From DASUAS01 sp963819475 (GTDB taxonomy: Bacteria > Actinomycetota > Acidimicrobiia > IMCC26256 > DASPTH01): 64,000 nucleotides of DNA. Below the pieces are notes generated by a model. It ran no database searches, was not told where the DNA came from, and worked only from the letters and a program-made list of their open reading frames with translations. The translations under genes were made by a program, and so were the position numbers. The stretch's first letter is position 1; each line of letters opens with the position of its first letter. Location of the stretch: positions 930,001 to 994,000 of the forward strand of contig CAWFWE010000002.1 of assembly GCA_963819475.1 (NCBI GenBank). Reading direction: 5' to 3'. This document shows, in pieces, positions 10,948-20,216 of the stretch.

Positions 10948-10962
10948 GTGAGGAATTCTCAC
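10948..10962. promoter_or_regulatory. Inverted repeat, candidate TetR operator
   Basis: A perfect 5-bp-arm palindrome GTGAG-GAATT-CTCAC lies between the TetR start and the divergent rhamnose operon. Its position just upstream of the preferred tetR start fits autoregulation. Binding is inferred only. Confidence 0.4.
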
Positions 10963-10973
10963 GCCCCTCAGGA

Positions 10974-10991
10974 TTCTTATGACTATAAGAA
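10974..10991. promoter_or_regulatory. Inverted repeat, second candidate operator
   Basis: TTCTTAT-GACT-ATAAGAA, two perfect 7-bp arms around a 4-bp spacer, in an A/T-rich island of an otherwise GC-rich intergenic region. It lies about 70 bp before the rhamnose operon start, where it could act on either divergent promoter. The size and symmetry suit a TetR or DeoR dimer. Confidence 0.45.
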
Positions 10992-11060
10992 AACTCCGGC
11001 TCCGGCACAAGGGGTAAGCCTCGTTGGTGTTCGAACTTGTTGGATTCTAAGCTAGCGAAC

Positions 11061-13103
11061 ATGTCCCAGGTTGTCGACCGCACCCTCCAGGAGCTGCTCG
11101 CCCGCTCCCACCGCCTGGGCGCCGACAAGCGGGTCACGAACTTCGCCGGGGGGAACACGTCGGCGAAGCTGACGCTGGCAGATCCGGTCACCGGAGCCCG
11201 GACGCGTGTGCTCGCGGTGAAGGGCTCGGGCGGCGACCTCGGCACGCTCACCGAGGACGGCCTCGCGCTCCTCGTGCTCGAGCGGGTGCGCGCGCTCGAG
11301 CAACGGCACGCCGCGGGTACGCACGAGGACGACATCGTGGCCGCGTACGCGGCGTGCCGGTTCGGCGACGGTGGCGCGGTGCCGTCGATCGACACGCCGT
11401 TGCACGCGTTGGTCGACCTCGACCACGTCGACCACCTGCATCCCGATTCGTTGATTGCGCTGGCGACCGCCGCCGACGGCGAGCGGCTCGTGGCCGAGTG
11501 CTTCGGTGACGAGGTCGGGTGGCTCGAGTGGAGGCGTCCCGGGTTCGAGCTGGGCCTCGCGCTCCGTGACTTCCGGGCCATGCACCCCGATGCCGTCGGC
11601 GCGGTGCTCGGCGGCCACGGGATGATTTGCTGGGGTACGACGAGCGACGAGTGTGAAGCGACGTCGTTCCGGTTGATCGACCAGGCCGAACTGTTCCTCG
11701 GAACGCGCGGCGCGCGGCTCCCGTTCGGATCGCCGGTCGACACGATGGCCCCGCTCCCCGACGCCGAGCTTGTCGCTGAAGCCGCTCGGCTTGCTCCCGT
11801 CGTCCGCGGACTCGCGTCGACCGACCGACCGCTCGTCGGACACTTCTCCGACGCGCCGGTGATCCTCGAGTTCCTCGCCGGCGAGGAGGCGCCTCGCCTC
11901 GCGGCGCTGGGCACCTCGTGCCCCGACCACTTCCTCCGCACGAAGGTCCGCCCATTGTTCCTCGACCTCGGCCCGCGCGAGGCGTTCGATGCCCGGGTCG
12001 CACGACTCCGGGAGCTCCACGGCGCGTACCGTGCCGAGTACGCCGCGTACTACGAGCGGTATGCGACCCCCGACACCCCGCCGATGCGCGGCTCCGACCC
12101 GGTGATCGTGCTGGTGCCCGGCGTGGGCATGTGGAGCTTCGGCCTCGACGCAGCCGCGGCGCGCGTCGCCGGCGAGTTCTTCGTCAACGCGATCAACGTG
12201 ATGCGCGGTGCCGAGTCGGTCTCGCAGTACACACCGATCCCCGACGCCGAGAAGTTCCGGGTCGAGTACTGGGAGCTCGAGGAACGCAAGCTCCAGATGA
12301 AGCCGCAACCACCCGCCCTCGCCGGGCGGGTGGCGCTCGTCACCGGTGGAGCATCCGGCATCGGGCGCGCCATCGCCGAACGCCTCGCGCACGAGGGCGC
12401 GAGCGTCGTCGTCGCCGACCTCGACGGGCAGAAAGCCGACAAGATCGCCGCCGGGATCGGGGCCGAACGCGCGCTGGCGGTCCAGGTCGACGTCAGCGAC
12501 GAGACCGCGGTGGCCGCGGCCTTCACCGAAGCCGCACTCCGGTTCGGTGGCGTGGACCTCGTCGTGAACAACGCCGGGTTCGCCAGCTCTGGCGAATTGG
12601 TCGACACCACGGTGGACGACTGGGACCGACTGCATGCAGTGCTGGCACGCGGTGCGTTCCTCGTCAGCCGGAACGCGGCGCGAATGCTCGTCGCGAGCGG
12701 CATGGGCGGCGACATCGTCTACGTGGTGTCGAAGAACGCCGTCGCCGCCGGTCCGGCCAACGTCGCCTACAGCGCGGCGAAGGCCGACCAGGCACACCAG
12801 GTACGCCTCCTCGCCGCCGAGCTCGGGAAGCACGGCATCCGCGTGAACGGCGTGAACCCCGACGGCGTCGTCGAGGGGTCCGGGATCTTCAGCGGCTCCT
12901 GGCGCGAGGAACGCGCCTCCGCCTACGGGGTGGAACCCGACCAGCTCGGCGACTTCTACGCGAGCCGTACGCTGCTCGGTGAGGAGGTGCTGCCGCGCCA
13001 CGTCGCCGACGCAGTCGTCGCACTCACCGGCGGTGCGCTCTCCCGGACCACCGGGATGCTGGTGCCGGTCGACGGCGGTGTCGCAACTGCGTTCCTACGA
13101 TGA
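11061..13103 (+). CDS. rhaE: Bifunctional rhamnulose-1-phosphate aldolase/L-lactaldehyde dehydrogenase
   Basis: About 680 residues in two parts. The N-terminal class II aldolase/adducin-like domain includes FAGGNTSAKL, the metal-ligand type motif DHLHPDSLI and GGHGMICWG. The C-terminal short-chain dehydrogenase (from about residue 418) has TGGASGIGRA and the Tyr570-x-x-x-Lys574 active site (AYSAAKAD). This architecture is known for enzymes that cleave rhamnulose-1-phosphate to dihydroxyacetone phosphate and L-lactaldehyde and oxidise the latter to lactate. The ATG at 11061 is preferred over an in-frame TTG 24 bp upstream; neither has a strong ribosome binding site. It is first in a plus-strand operon with the isomerase, kinase and regulator, which supports the assignment. 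Confidence 0.93.
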   Translation: MSQVVDRTLQELLARSHRLGADKRVTNFAGGNTSAKLTLADPVTGARTRVLAVKGSGGDLGTLTEDGLALLVLERVRALEQRHAAGTHEDDIVAAYAACRFGDGGAVPSIDTPLHALVDLDHVDHLHPDSLIALATAADGERLVAECFGDEVGWLEWRRPGFELGLALRDFRAMHPDAVGAVLGGHGMICWGTTSDECEATSFRLIDQAELFLGTRGARLPFGSPVDTMAPLPDAELVAEAARLAPVVRGLASTDRPLVGHFSDAPVILEFLAGEEAPRLAALGTSCPDHFLRTKVRPLFLDLGPREAFDARVARLRELHGAYRAEYAAYYERYATPDTPPMRGSDPVIVLVPGVGMWSFGLDAAAARVAGEFFVNAINVMRGAESVSQYTPIPDAEKFRVEYWELEERKLQMKPQPPALAGRVALVTGGASGIGRAIAERLAHEGASVVVADLDGQKADKIAAGIGAERALAVQVDVSDETAVAAAFTEAALRFGGVDLVVNNAGFASSGELVDTTVDDWDRLHAVLARGAFLVSRNAARMLVASGMGGDIVYVVSKNAVAAGPANVAYSAAKADQAHQVRLLAAELGKHGIRVNGVNPDGVVEGSGIFSGSWREERASAYGVEPDQLGDFYASRTLLGEEVLPRHVADAVVALTGGALSRTTGMLVPVDGGVATAFLR

Positions 13104-13126
13104 CCGCGAGACGAAGGGGGACGTCG

Positions 13127-14419
13127 ATGACGATGCACATCAGCGCCGAGCAGATCGTCGACGTCGAATCTCGTCTGGTCGCCGCTCATGAGCGCGACCT
13201 CGACATTGTGCGGGAGCGCCTCGCACGCATCGGGACCGATACCGAAGCCGTGATCGACGAGGTGGCGCGCTTCTCGGTCGCCGCGCCGTCGTGGGCCGTC
13301 GGCACCGGCGGTACCCGGTTCGGCCGCTTCCCGATCGGTGGCGAACCACGCACCACCGAGGAGAAGATCGACGACATCGCCGCGCTCAACGCGCTCACCG
13401 GCGCCAACCGAACCGTCAGCCTCCACGTGCCCTGGGACGATCCGCGTGACCCGGCTGCGCTCAGGGCGCACGCCGACGCGGCCGGCATCGGTTTCGACGC
13501 GATGAACTCCAACACGTTCCAGGACAACCCCTCCACGACTGGCGACGGTGCGGTCTCGTACAAGTTCGGATCCTTCGCCCACACGGATCCCGACGTCCGC
13601 AAGCGCGCGCTCGAGCACAATCAGGCCGTCGTCGAGCTCGGCCGGCAACTCGGAGCCACCGCGCTCACCGTGTGGCTCGCCGACGGCACGAACCATCCGG
13701 GGCAGGCCAACTTCCGCCGGCAGTTCGAACGCGTCGCCGAAGCCCTGCGCGGGCTGCACGACTCACTCCCCGACGACTGGGAGATGTACACCGAGCACAA
13801 ACCGTACGAGCCCGCGTTCTACTCGAGCGTGAATGCCGACTGGGGCTCGTCGCTGCTCCTGGCCCAGCACGCAGGCCCACGGACGAAATGCCTCGTCGAC
13901 CTCGGCCACCACCTCCCCAACGCGAACATCGAACAGGTGGTGAGCCGACTCGCGATGGTCGGCCGCTTGGGAGGCTTCCACTTCAACGATTCGAAGTACG
14001 GCGACGACGACCTGACCGTCGGCTCGATCCACCCGTACCAGTTCTTCCTCGTCGTCCTGGAGCTTCTCGACGCCGGCGGCGGGGCGATGCCGCCGGTGCG
14101 CTACATGATCGACGCGTCACACAACCTGAAGGATCCGCTCGAAGACCTCATGCAGGCCACCGACCAGGTGCAGGTGACGATCGCGCAAGCGCTGCTCGTC
14201 GACCGCGACGAACTCGCCCAAGCGCAGGATGCCAACGATCCCGCGCTCGCTGCCGAAGTGATCCAGGCCGCCTACCGCAGCGACGTCCGCCCCATCGTGG
14301 CCGAAGCACGGCGCCGCAACCACGCCGCCCTCGCTCCCCTCGCCACGTACCGACGGATCGGCTACCGCGCCGCGGCCGTGGAGGCACGCGGCGAGAGCTC
14401 CGTGGCCAGCGGGCTCTGA
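13127..14419 (+). CDS. rhaI: L-rhamnose isomerase, RhaI type
   Basis: A TIM-barrel sugar isomerase of 430 residues converting L-rhamnose to L-rhamnulose. Metal and substrate residues are visible in YTEHKPYEPAF, CLVDLGHH and GGFHFNDSKYGDDDL, as in Pseudomonas stutzeri-type rhamnose isomerases rather than the E. coli RhaA type. I chose the ATG at 13127 because AGGGGGA lies 7 bp before it. A possible ATG at 13100 overlaps the previous stop but lacks a site. It comes second in the rhamnose operon. Confidence 0.92.
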   Translation: MTMHISAEQIVDVESRLVAAHERDLDIVRERLARIGTDTEAVIDEVARFSVAAPSWAVGTGGTRFGRFPIGGEPRTTEEKIDDIAALNALTGANRTVSLHVPWDDPRDPAALRAHADAAGIGFDAMNSNTFQDNPSTTGDGAVSYKFGSFAHTDPDVRKRALEHNQAVVELGRQLGATALTVWLADGTNHPGQANFRRQFERVAEALRGLHDSLPDDWEMYTEHKPYEPAFYSSVNADWGSSLLLAQHAGPRTKCLVDLGHHLPNANIEQVVSRLAMVGRLGGFHFNDSKYGDDDLTVGSIHPYQFFLVVLELLDAGGGAMPPVRYMIDASHNLKDPLEDLMQATDQVQVTIAQALLVDRDELAQAQDANDPALAAEVIQAAYRSDVRPIVAEARRRNHAALAPLATYRRIGYRAAAVEARGESSVASGL

Positions 14420-14429
14420 CGCCACGCGC

Positions 14430-15767
14430 ATGAACGTCCCCGTCGTCGCGGTCGACTTCGGCGCGAGCTCGGTGCGTGTCTGCCGCGTCGAGCTCGGCGA
14501 CGGTGCGCCGCAGGTCAGCGTCGTCCAGCGCGCGGCGCACGCGCCGCGGTGCGACGCCGATCGAATCCTGCGGTGGGAATGGGACCGACTCCTGGCCGAG
14601 CTCGACCACGGCCTCGAACGCGCGATGGCCGGCGGCCCGGTTGCATCGATCGGCATCGACACGTGGGGCGTCGACTACGGCCTGCTCGACGCACGGCGCG
14701 AGCTCCTCGAGCCACCGATCTCGTATCGCGACGCGCGCACGAGCGCGTTTCGCGATGTCGTGGAGCGGATCGGCGCCCGTCGGCTCTACGAGTTGACGGG
14801 CCTGCAGCTCCTGGCGTTCAACACGATGTTCCAGCTGGCGGCGCACGATCCTGCGCAGCTCGCCCGCGCCGCGCACGTCGTGATGCTCCCCGAGCTCGTA
14901 GTCGCGCACCTCACCGGCGAGGTCGTCGCCGAGACGACGAGCGCCGGGAGCACCGCGCTGCTCGACCTGGCCACGGGTGACTGGTCCCGCGAGCTCTGCG
15001 AGGCCATCGCGCTCCCGCGCGCGCTCCTGCCCGACATCCTTCCCGCCGGGACGCGGGTCGGCTCGTGGCGCGGCGTTCCCGTGCACCTGGTCGGGGGCCA
15101 CGACACGGCATCGGCCGTGCTCGGGGGAGGCCGACCCGACGAGGCGTTCGTCTCCGCGGGCACGTGGCTGCTCGTCGGGCGCGAGCAGCCCCGACCCGAC
15201 ACGAGCGCGGAGGCGCAGACCGCGGGGTTCACGAACGAACAGGGTGCGCTGGGCGGCATCCGGTTCCTGCGGAACGTGTCGGGTTGGTGGCTGGTCGAGG
15301 AATGTCGCCGAGCGTGGGACGACGACCTCGACCATCTTCTCGCCGCGGCGGCTGCCGTGTCCGATCCCGGAGTGCTCGTCGACGCGACCGACGAACGGTT
15401 CCTGGCGCCGACCAGCATGGAACACGAGCTGCGCTCCGCCGCCGGCCTGGCGCCGGACTCGAGCCGCGCGACCCTCGTGCGTGTCGCGGTCGAGTCGATG
15501 GCGGCGGCCACCGCGTCGGTGATCGCCTCGCTTCCCGTCGACGACCTGACGAAGCGGCTCCGCGGGGTCCGCGTCTTCGGGGGCGGCTCCCGGTCGAGGC
15601 TCTATCTCGACGCACTCCGACGGCGCACCGACCTGCCGGTGTCGGCCGGACCGGTCGAGGCGACCGCCATCGGCAACGCGCTCGCGCAGGGCATCGCGCT
15701 GGGAGTGTTCGAGGACGCGCGCGCGGCGCGTGCGACACTGGGCGACCCCCAGGAGGTCGCACGATGA
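14430..15767 (+). CDS. rhaB: Rhamnulokinase (FGGY family)
   Basis: A 445-residue FGGY carbohydrate kinase phosphorylating L-rhamnulose. It has the N-terminal phosphate-binding AVDFGASSVRV, the substrate segment IDTWGVDYGLLD and the C-terminal ATP-site loop VFGGGSRSRLYLDAL. It starts 10 bp after the isomerase stop and ends with a TGA overlapping the ATG of the DeoR gene (ATGA), so translation of the two is coupled. With the aldolase and isomerase it completes the phosphorylated rhamnose pathway. Confidence 0.94.
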   Translation: MNVPVVAVDFGASSVRVCRVELGDGAPQVSVVQRAAHAPRCDADRILRWEWDRLLAELDHGLERAMAGGPVASIGIDTWGVDYGLLDARRELLEPPISYRDARTSAFRDVVERIGARRLYELTGLQLLAFNTMFQLAAHDPAQLARAAHVVMLPELVVAHLTGEVVAETTSAGSTALLDLATGDWSRELCEAIALPRALLPDILPAGTRVGSWRGVPVHLVGGHDTASAVLGGGRPDEAFVSAGTWLLVGREQPRPDTSAEAQTAGFTNEQGALGGIRFLRNVSGWWLVEECRRAWDDDLDHLLAAAAAVSDPGVLVDATDERFLAPTSMEHELRSAAGLAPDSSRATLVRVAVESMAAATASVIASLPVDDLTKRLRGVRVFGGGSRSRLYLDALRRRTDLPVSAGPVEATAIGNALAQGIALGVFEDARAARATLGDPQEVAR

Positions 15768-16510
15768 ACGTCCAGGCCCTCGAACGGCTCGAGCTGATGC
15801 GGCGACGGCTCGACACCGACGGTCGCGTGCGGGTCGCGGAGCTCGCACACGAGCTCGACGTGAGCGAGATGACGATCCGCCGTGACCTCGACATGCTCGT
15901 CGACGAGGGCGTGGCCCAGCGGATGCGCGGCGGCGCGGTGGCGGTCGGTCCGCAGGAGTTCGCCGCACGCTTCCGTCAGCACGCGCGCGCCAAGGCGCGC
16001 GTGGCCGAGAAGCTCGTCGACCTGGTGGGCACCGGTGGCGCGATCGGCATCGATGCGTCGTCGACCCTGCAGCGCCTCGCCGTCCGCCTCGGCGGCGTAC
16101 GCGATCTCACCGTGCTCACGAACGGTCCGGACACGTTCCGCGCTCTGCAGGAACACCCCGGCATCACGGCGCTGCTCACCGGCGGCGAGCTCGACAGCCG
16201 TACGGGGAGCCTCGTCGGGCCACTCGCGGCGCGTGCCGCGCGCGACGTGATGCTGCGCCGGCTGTTCGTGAGCGCGGCGGCCGTCGATTCCGAGCTCGGT
16301 TCGAGCGAGTCGACACTGGAAGAGGCCGACGTCAAGGTCGCGCTCGGGGGGTCCGCCGCCGAGATCGTCCTCGCGGTCACTGCATCGAAGCTGGCGCACC
16401 GGGCGACCGCCCGCGCCTTTGCCTTCGACCGGATCGACCTGCTCGTGACCGACCTCGATCCGGCCGATGCGCGCCTCGACCCCTTCCGGGACCGCGTCAA
16501 GCTCCGCTGA
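15764..16510 (+). CDS. DeoR family transcriptional regulator of the rhamnose operon
   Basis: A 248-residue DeoR protein: N-terminal winged HTH (VAELAHELDVSEMTIRRDL, about residues 24-42), then a DeoRC sensor domain (IGIDASSTLQRLAV and LTNGPDTFRAL). A perfect AGGAGG lies 7 bp before the ATG, which itself overlaps the rhaB stop. DeoR regulators usually respond to a phosphorylated sugar intermediate, so rhamnulose-1-phosphate is a reasonable effector here; this is inference from context. Confidence 0.92.
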   Translation: MNVQALERLELMRRRLDTDGRVRVAELAHELDVSEMTIRRDLDMLVDEGVAQRMRGGAVAVGPQEFAARFRQHARAKARVAEKLVDLVGTGGAIGIDASSTLQRLAVRLGGVRDLTVLTNGPDTFRALQEHPGITALLTGGELDSRTGSLVGPLAARAARDVMLRRLFVSAAAVDSELGSSESTLEEADVKVALGGSAAEIVLAVTASKLAHRATARAFAFDRIDLLVTDLDPADARLDPFRDRVKLR

Positions 16511-16602
16511 CCGACTCCTCGTGCACCCGTCGCCGCGTTTGTGCGGGTATGAGCGTTCGCGTATCTTTGAACATCCGCGCGCCCGCCGATCCCGAGGATC
16601 TG

Positions 16603-19257
16603 ATGTCCGGTCCCAGAATTTCCCGCCTCACCGTCGAACACCGAGCGAAGGCACTCGGCATCGGCAAGGCGGCACCCCGCCTCTCATGGTCGACGGAGAC
16701 CGACATCCCGGGCTGGCGTCAACGCGCGTACGAGCTCCGGATCGCGGTCGCCGATGGCCCGGAGTTCTCGACCGGGGTGGTCGACTCGAGCGATTCCGTG
16801 CTCGTGGCGTGGCCCGCACCGCCGTTGCGGTCCCGTGAGCTCCGCACGATCCGGGTGCGGGTGATCGGGACCGACGGTTCGGAGTCGCCGTGGAGTGAGC
16901 CGGTCACCGTGGAGGCCGGGCTGCTCGCAGCGTCCGACTGGCAGGCGACGTTCGTAGGCCCGGCCTGGGACGAAGATCTCGCGACGCCCCAACCCTGTCC
17001 CTACCTGCGACGGTCGTTCACGCTGTCCACGCCGGTGGTGCGCGCCCGGCTGTACGTGACCGCGCTCGGTGTCTACGAGCTCGAGCTGAACGGTCGACGC
17101 ATCGGCGACCACGTGCTCGCGCCGGGCTGGAACAGCTACCACCATCAGCTCCGCTACGACACGTTCGACGCGACCGACGCGGTGCTGCAGGGCGACAACG
17201 TCGTGGGCGCGGTGCTCGGCGACGGGTGGTATCGCGGCGCGCTCGTCGAGAACCTGCAGCGCAACCGGTACGGCGACCGACTCGGCCTGCTCTGCCAACT
17301 CGAACTGAGCCACGCCGACGGCTCGACCACGGTCGTCCTGAGCGACGACGAGTGGCGCGCGTCGACCGGCCCCATCCTCGCGACCGGGCTCTACGAAGGC
17401 GAAACCTACGACGCGCGCGCGGAGCTCACCGGTTGGTCGCAGCCCGGCTACGACGATTCATCGTGGACGCCGGTGACCACCGTCGAGCACGATCTCGCGA
17501 CGCTGACTGCGCCGAGTGCGCCACCGATCCGGGTCACGCAGCGAGTCCCGCCCACGGACATCTTCACGTCGCCGAGCGGCCGCACGATCGTCGACTTCGG
17601 CCAGAACCTGGTCGGCGTCGTCGAGCTCGCGGTCGAGGGACCGATCGGCACGGAGATCACGCTCCGCCACGCCGAGGTCCTGCAGGACGGTGAGCTCTGC
17701 ACCCAGCCCCTCCGGGCCGCCATCGCCACCGACCGCTACACGCTGCGCGGCGACGGGTCCGAGACCTGGCACCCGCGGTTCACGTTCCACGGGTTCCGCT
17801 TCGCCGAGATCACCGGCTGGCCCGGCGAGCTCGAGATCGACGACGTCACGGCGCTGGTCGTCCACACCGACATGACGCGGACCGGCTGGTTCGAATGCTC
17901 GGACCCGCGCATCAACCGACTGCACGAGAACGTCGTCTGGGGCATGCGCGGGAACTTCGTCGGTCTCCCGACCGACTGCCCACAACGCGACGAACGCCTC
18001 GGTTGGACCGGCGACATCGCGGTGTTCGCGCCCACGGCCACGTACCTCTACGACTGCGCGGGGCTCCTGGAGTCGTGGCTGCGGGACCTCGCCGCGGAAC
18101 AGCGCGACGACGGCACGGTGCCGTGGGTGATCCCCGATTCCCTCGAGTGGTTGCTCCCCGCCGCGGTGTGGGGCGACGCCGCGGTGACCGTGCCCGCCAC
18201 ACTCCACGAACGGTTCGGCGACGTCGGCGTGCTCGCTGCGCAGTACGAGAGCATGCGCGCCTGGGTCGACTGCGAGCTGACGCAGGCCGGCGACGACCGG
18301 TTGTGGACCGACGGCTTCCAGTTCGCCGACTGGCTCGACCCCACCGGCGCCGACGGTGACGCGTTCGACCAGCGCACCGATCCCGACCTGCTCGCGACCG
18401 CAGCGATGATCCATTCGCTGGACCTCCTCACCGCCGCCGCCCGACTTCTCGATCGCAGTGACGACGAGCAGCGCTACGCGCGGATCGCAGATGATGTACG
18501 CGCCGCGTTCGAGCGGGAGTACGTCACCCCGAACGGACGACTCGCATCCGACGCGCAGACCGCCTACGCGCTCGCGATCGTCTACGGACTGCTGGCGTCG
18601 GACGAGCAGCGTCGTAGCGCGGGTGACCGACTCCGCAAGCTCGTGCTGAAGCGTCAGCTGAAGATCGCAACCGGCTTTGTGGGCACGCCGCTGATCTGCG
18701 ACGCGCTCACCGGCACCGGCCACGTCGACGCCGCGTACGGGCTGCTCACCCAGGAGGAATGCCCGTCGTGGCTCTACCCGGTGCTGCACGACGCGACCAC
18801 GATCTGGGAGCGCTGGGACGCGATCACGCCCAACGGGCGCGTCAACGAAGCCGGCATCGGGATGCTGTCGTTCAACCACTACGCCTTTGGCGCGGTCGCG
18901 GACTGGATGCACCGGGTGGTCGGCGGCCTCACGCCGGCGGCACCCGGGTGGCGCGTCGTGCGCATCGCCCCACAACCGGGCGGAGGCTTGCGCTCGGCGT
19001 CGAGCCGCCTCGACACGCCCTACGGTCTCGCGTCGTCGTCGTGGGAGCTCAGCGACGGCGCGGTCACCGTGTCGGCCGTGGTCCCGCCGAACACGACGGC
19101 GCGCGTCCTCCTGCCCGGCCACACGGACGAGCTCGAAGTCGGGGCGGGATCACATTCGTGGACCGTGCCATTCGACCCCCCGGCCTCCGCCGAGGCGATG
19201 CGGAGCTGGGGTGACGCGACCGAGGAGTTCGACCGCGAGCGCGAGGCGGAAGGCTGA
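16603..19257 (+). CDS. Alpha-L-rhamnosidase, glycoside hydrolase family 78
   Basis: About 884 residues with no signal peptide, so intracellular. Order: a short fibronectin-like N-terminal part (LGIGKAAPRLSWST), two beta-sandwich domains (including GVYELELNGRRIGDHVLAPG), the (alpha/alpha)6 barrel with the family motif TDCPQRDERLGWTGD, a second acidic motif TTIWERWDA, and a C-terminal beta domain (VGGLTPAAPGWRVVRIAPQP). It removes terminal L-rhamnose from plant glycosides and feeds the operon upstream. The ATG at 16603 has GAGGATCTG in front. An in-frame ATG at 16549 is possible but would add an odd N-terminal extension. It lies 92 bp after the regulator stop on the same strand. Confidence 0.93.
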   Translation: MSGPRISRLTVEHRAKALGIGKAAPRLSWSTETDIPGWRQRAYELRIAVADGPEFSTGVVDSSDSVLVAWPAPPLRSRELRTIRVRVIGTDGSESPWSEPVTVEAGLLAASDWQATFVGPAWDEDLATPQPCPYLRRSFTLSTPVVRARLYVTALGVYELELNGRRIGDHVLAPGWNSYHHQLRYDTFDATDAVLQGDNVVGAVLGDGWYRGALVENLQRNRYGDRLGLLCQLELSHADGSTTVVLSDDEWRASTGPILATGLYEGETYDARAELTGWSQPGYDDSSWTPVTTVEHDLATLTAPSAPPIRVTQRVPPTDIFTSPSGRTIVDFGQNLVGVVELAVEGPIGTEITLRHAEVLQDGELCTQPLRAAIATDRYTLRGDGSETWHPRFTFHGFRFAEITGWPGELEIDDVTALVVHTDMTRTGWFECSDPRINRLHENVVWGMRGNFVGLPTDCPQRDERLGWTGDIAVFAPTATYLYDCAGLLESWLRDLAAEQRDDGTVPWVIPDSLEWLLPAAVWGDAAVTVPATLHERFGDVGVLAAQYESMRAWVDCELTQAGDDRLWTDGFQFADWLDPTGADGDAFDQRTDPDLLATAAMIHSLDLLTAAARLLDRSDDEQRYARIADDVRAAFEREYVTPNGRLASDAQTAYALAIVYGLLASDEQRRSAGDRLRKLVLKRQLKIATGFVGTPLICDALTGTGHVDAAYGLLTQEECPSWLYPVLHDATTIWERWDAITPNGRVNEAGIGMLSFNHYAFGAVADWMHRVVGGLTPAAPGWRVVRIAPQPGGGLRSASSRLDTPYGLASSSWELSDGAVTVSAVVPPNTTARVLLPGHTDELEVGAGSHSWTVPFDPPASAEAMRSWGDATEEFDREREAEG

Positions 19258-19277
19258 CACTTCCACGGCCGGATCGC

Positions 19278-20130
19278 TCAGTCAGACCAGGGTTTCTGGT
19301 CCCACGCACGGTCGAGGCCGCGCATCCCCCCGCCCTGGGGGAAGAACTGGCGTTGCGCGTACGTCTCGCGCGAGACCGTGACCCAGCTCGTCGAGGAACG
19401 CCCGTTTGAAGTTCTGCGCGAACAGCTGCCGCGTGTAGCGCAGCACGAGCGGGGGTCGGAGCGCGAGGTCGCGGGCAATCTCCCACGCGCGGTCGACGAG
19501 CTGGTCCTGCGGCAGCACCTCGGCGACCACGCCCCAGTCGAGCGCCTCCTGCGCGGTCAACTTCTTGCCCATGAGGAGCATCGAACGCGCGCGGTTCGGC
19601 CCGACGAGCATCGGCCACAACACGTGTGAGCCGTCGCCCGGCACCAGACCACGAGGGAAGTGCGCGAGGTCCTGGAAGTATGCGGTCTCCGACGCCAGCA
19701 CGATGTCCGCGAGCAGCGGAACCTCGGCGTGGATGCTGCACGGACCGTTGACCGCGCTGATGATCGGAACCTCCACCGCGAGCACGTTCTCGACGAGCAT
19801 GCGGCCGTACCACGCCTTCTCGTCGAGCTGCATGAGCCCCTCCTGACCCTCCATCGCCAGGTAGACAGGTTTGACCGTGCTGCCCCCGGGCGCTGCACCC
19901 CAGTTCGCGTTGTAGTTCTCACCCGACCCGGTGTGGATGAGGACCTTGATCTCACGGTCCCCCGCGACGTCGGCGAACGCATCGGACATGCCGTCGTGCG
20001 CGTCCCAGCTCCAGACCAAGCTGTCGCCGTTGGTGTGACACTGCATGAAGAGAATGCCGTCGTCGCTCAGCTCGAACGTGAAGTTCGCGTACCGGTCCTT
20101 GTATTCCGCGTACCTCGCACGCTTGACCAC
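19278..20130 (-). CDS. Crotonase-superfamily protein, 6-oxocamphor hydrolase-like (one frameshift)
   Basis: Cytoplasmic crotonase fold of about 283 residues. It resembles Rhodococcus 6-oxocamphor hydrolase (beta-diketone C-C hydrolase) more than enoyl-CoA hydratases. The segments DIVLASETAYFQDLAHFPRG and VPGDGSHVLWP match, with His134 (SIHAEVP), His157 (AHFPRG) and Asp166 (PGDG) at the positions of the catalytic His/His/Asp of that enzyme. Near 19375 a one-base loss breaks the frame between ELGHGLAR and ETYAQRQFFPQGG; the C-terminal end at 19278 is taken from the second frame. It is convergent with the rhamnosidase gene. A reaction on a cyclic beta-diketone or a related terpenoid is inferred. 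Confidence 0.8.
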
Positions 20131-20216
20131 AGAGCACTCCTTCCGTCGAGCGGGATCATGCGCCAGATCGGCGACGCGAGCAACGAGGCGGAGGATTGGC
20201 TACGAGATCCGCGTGA

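Noticed and set aside
11052..13001. Minus-strand open frame (649 codons) over the rhamnose aldolase/dehydrogenase
   Set aside because: Exact antisense of a gene with two complete catalytic domains; no motif of its own.
14148..15968. Minus-strand open frame (606 codons) over the rhamnulokinase gene
   Set aside because: Low-complexity Arg/Ala/Pro sequence without start signals; shadow of the FGGY kinase.
17458..19122. Minus-strand open frame (554 codons) over the GH78 gene
   Set aside because: Shadow frame; the plus-strand GH78 motifs are unambiguous.
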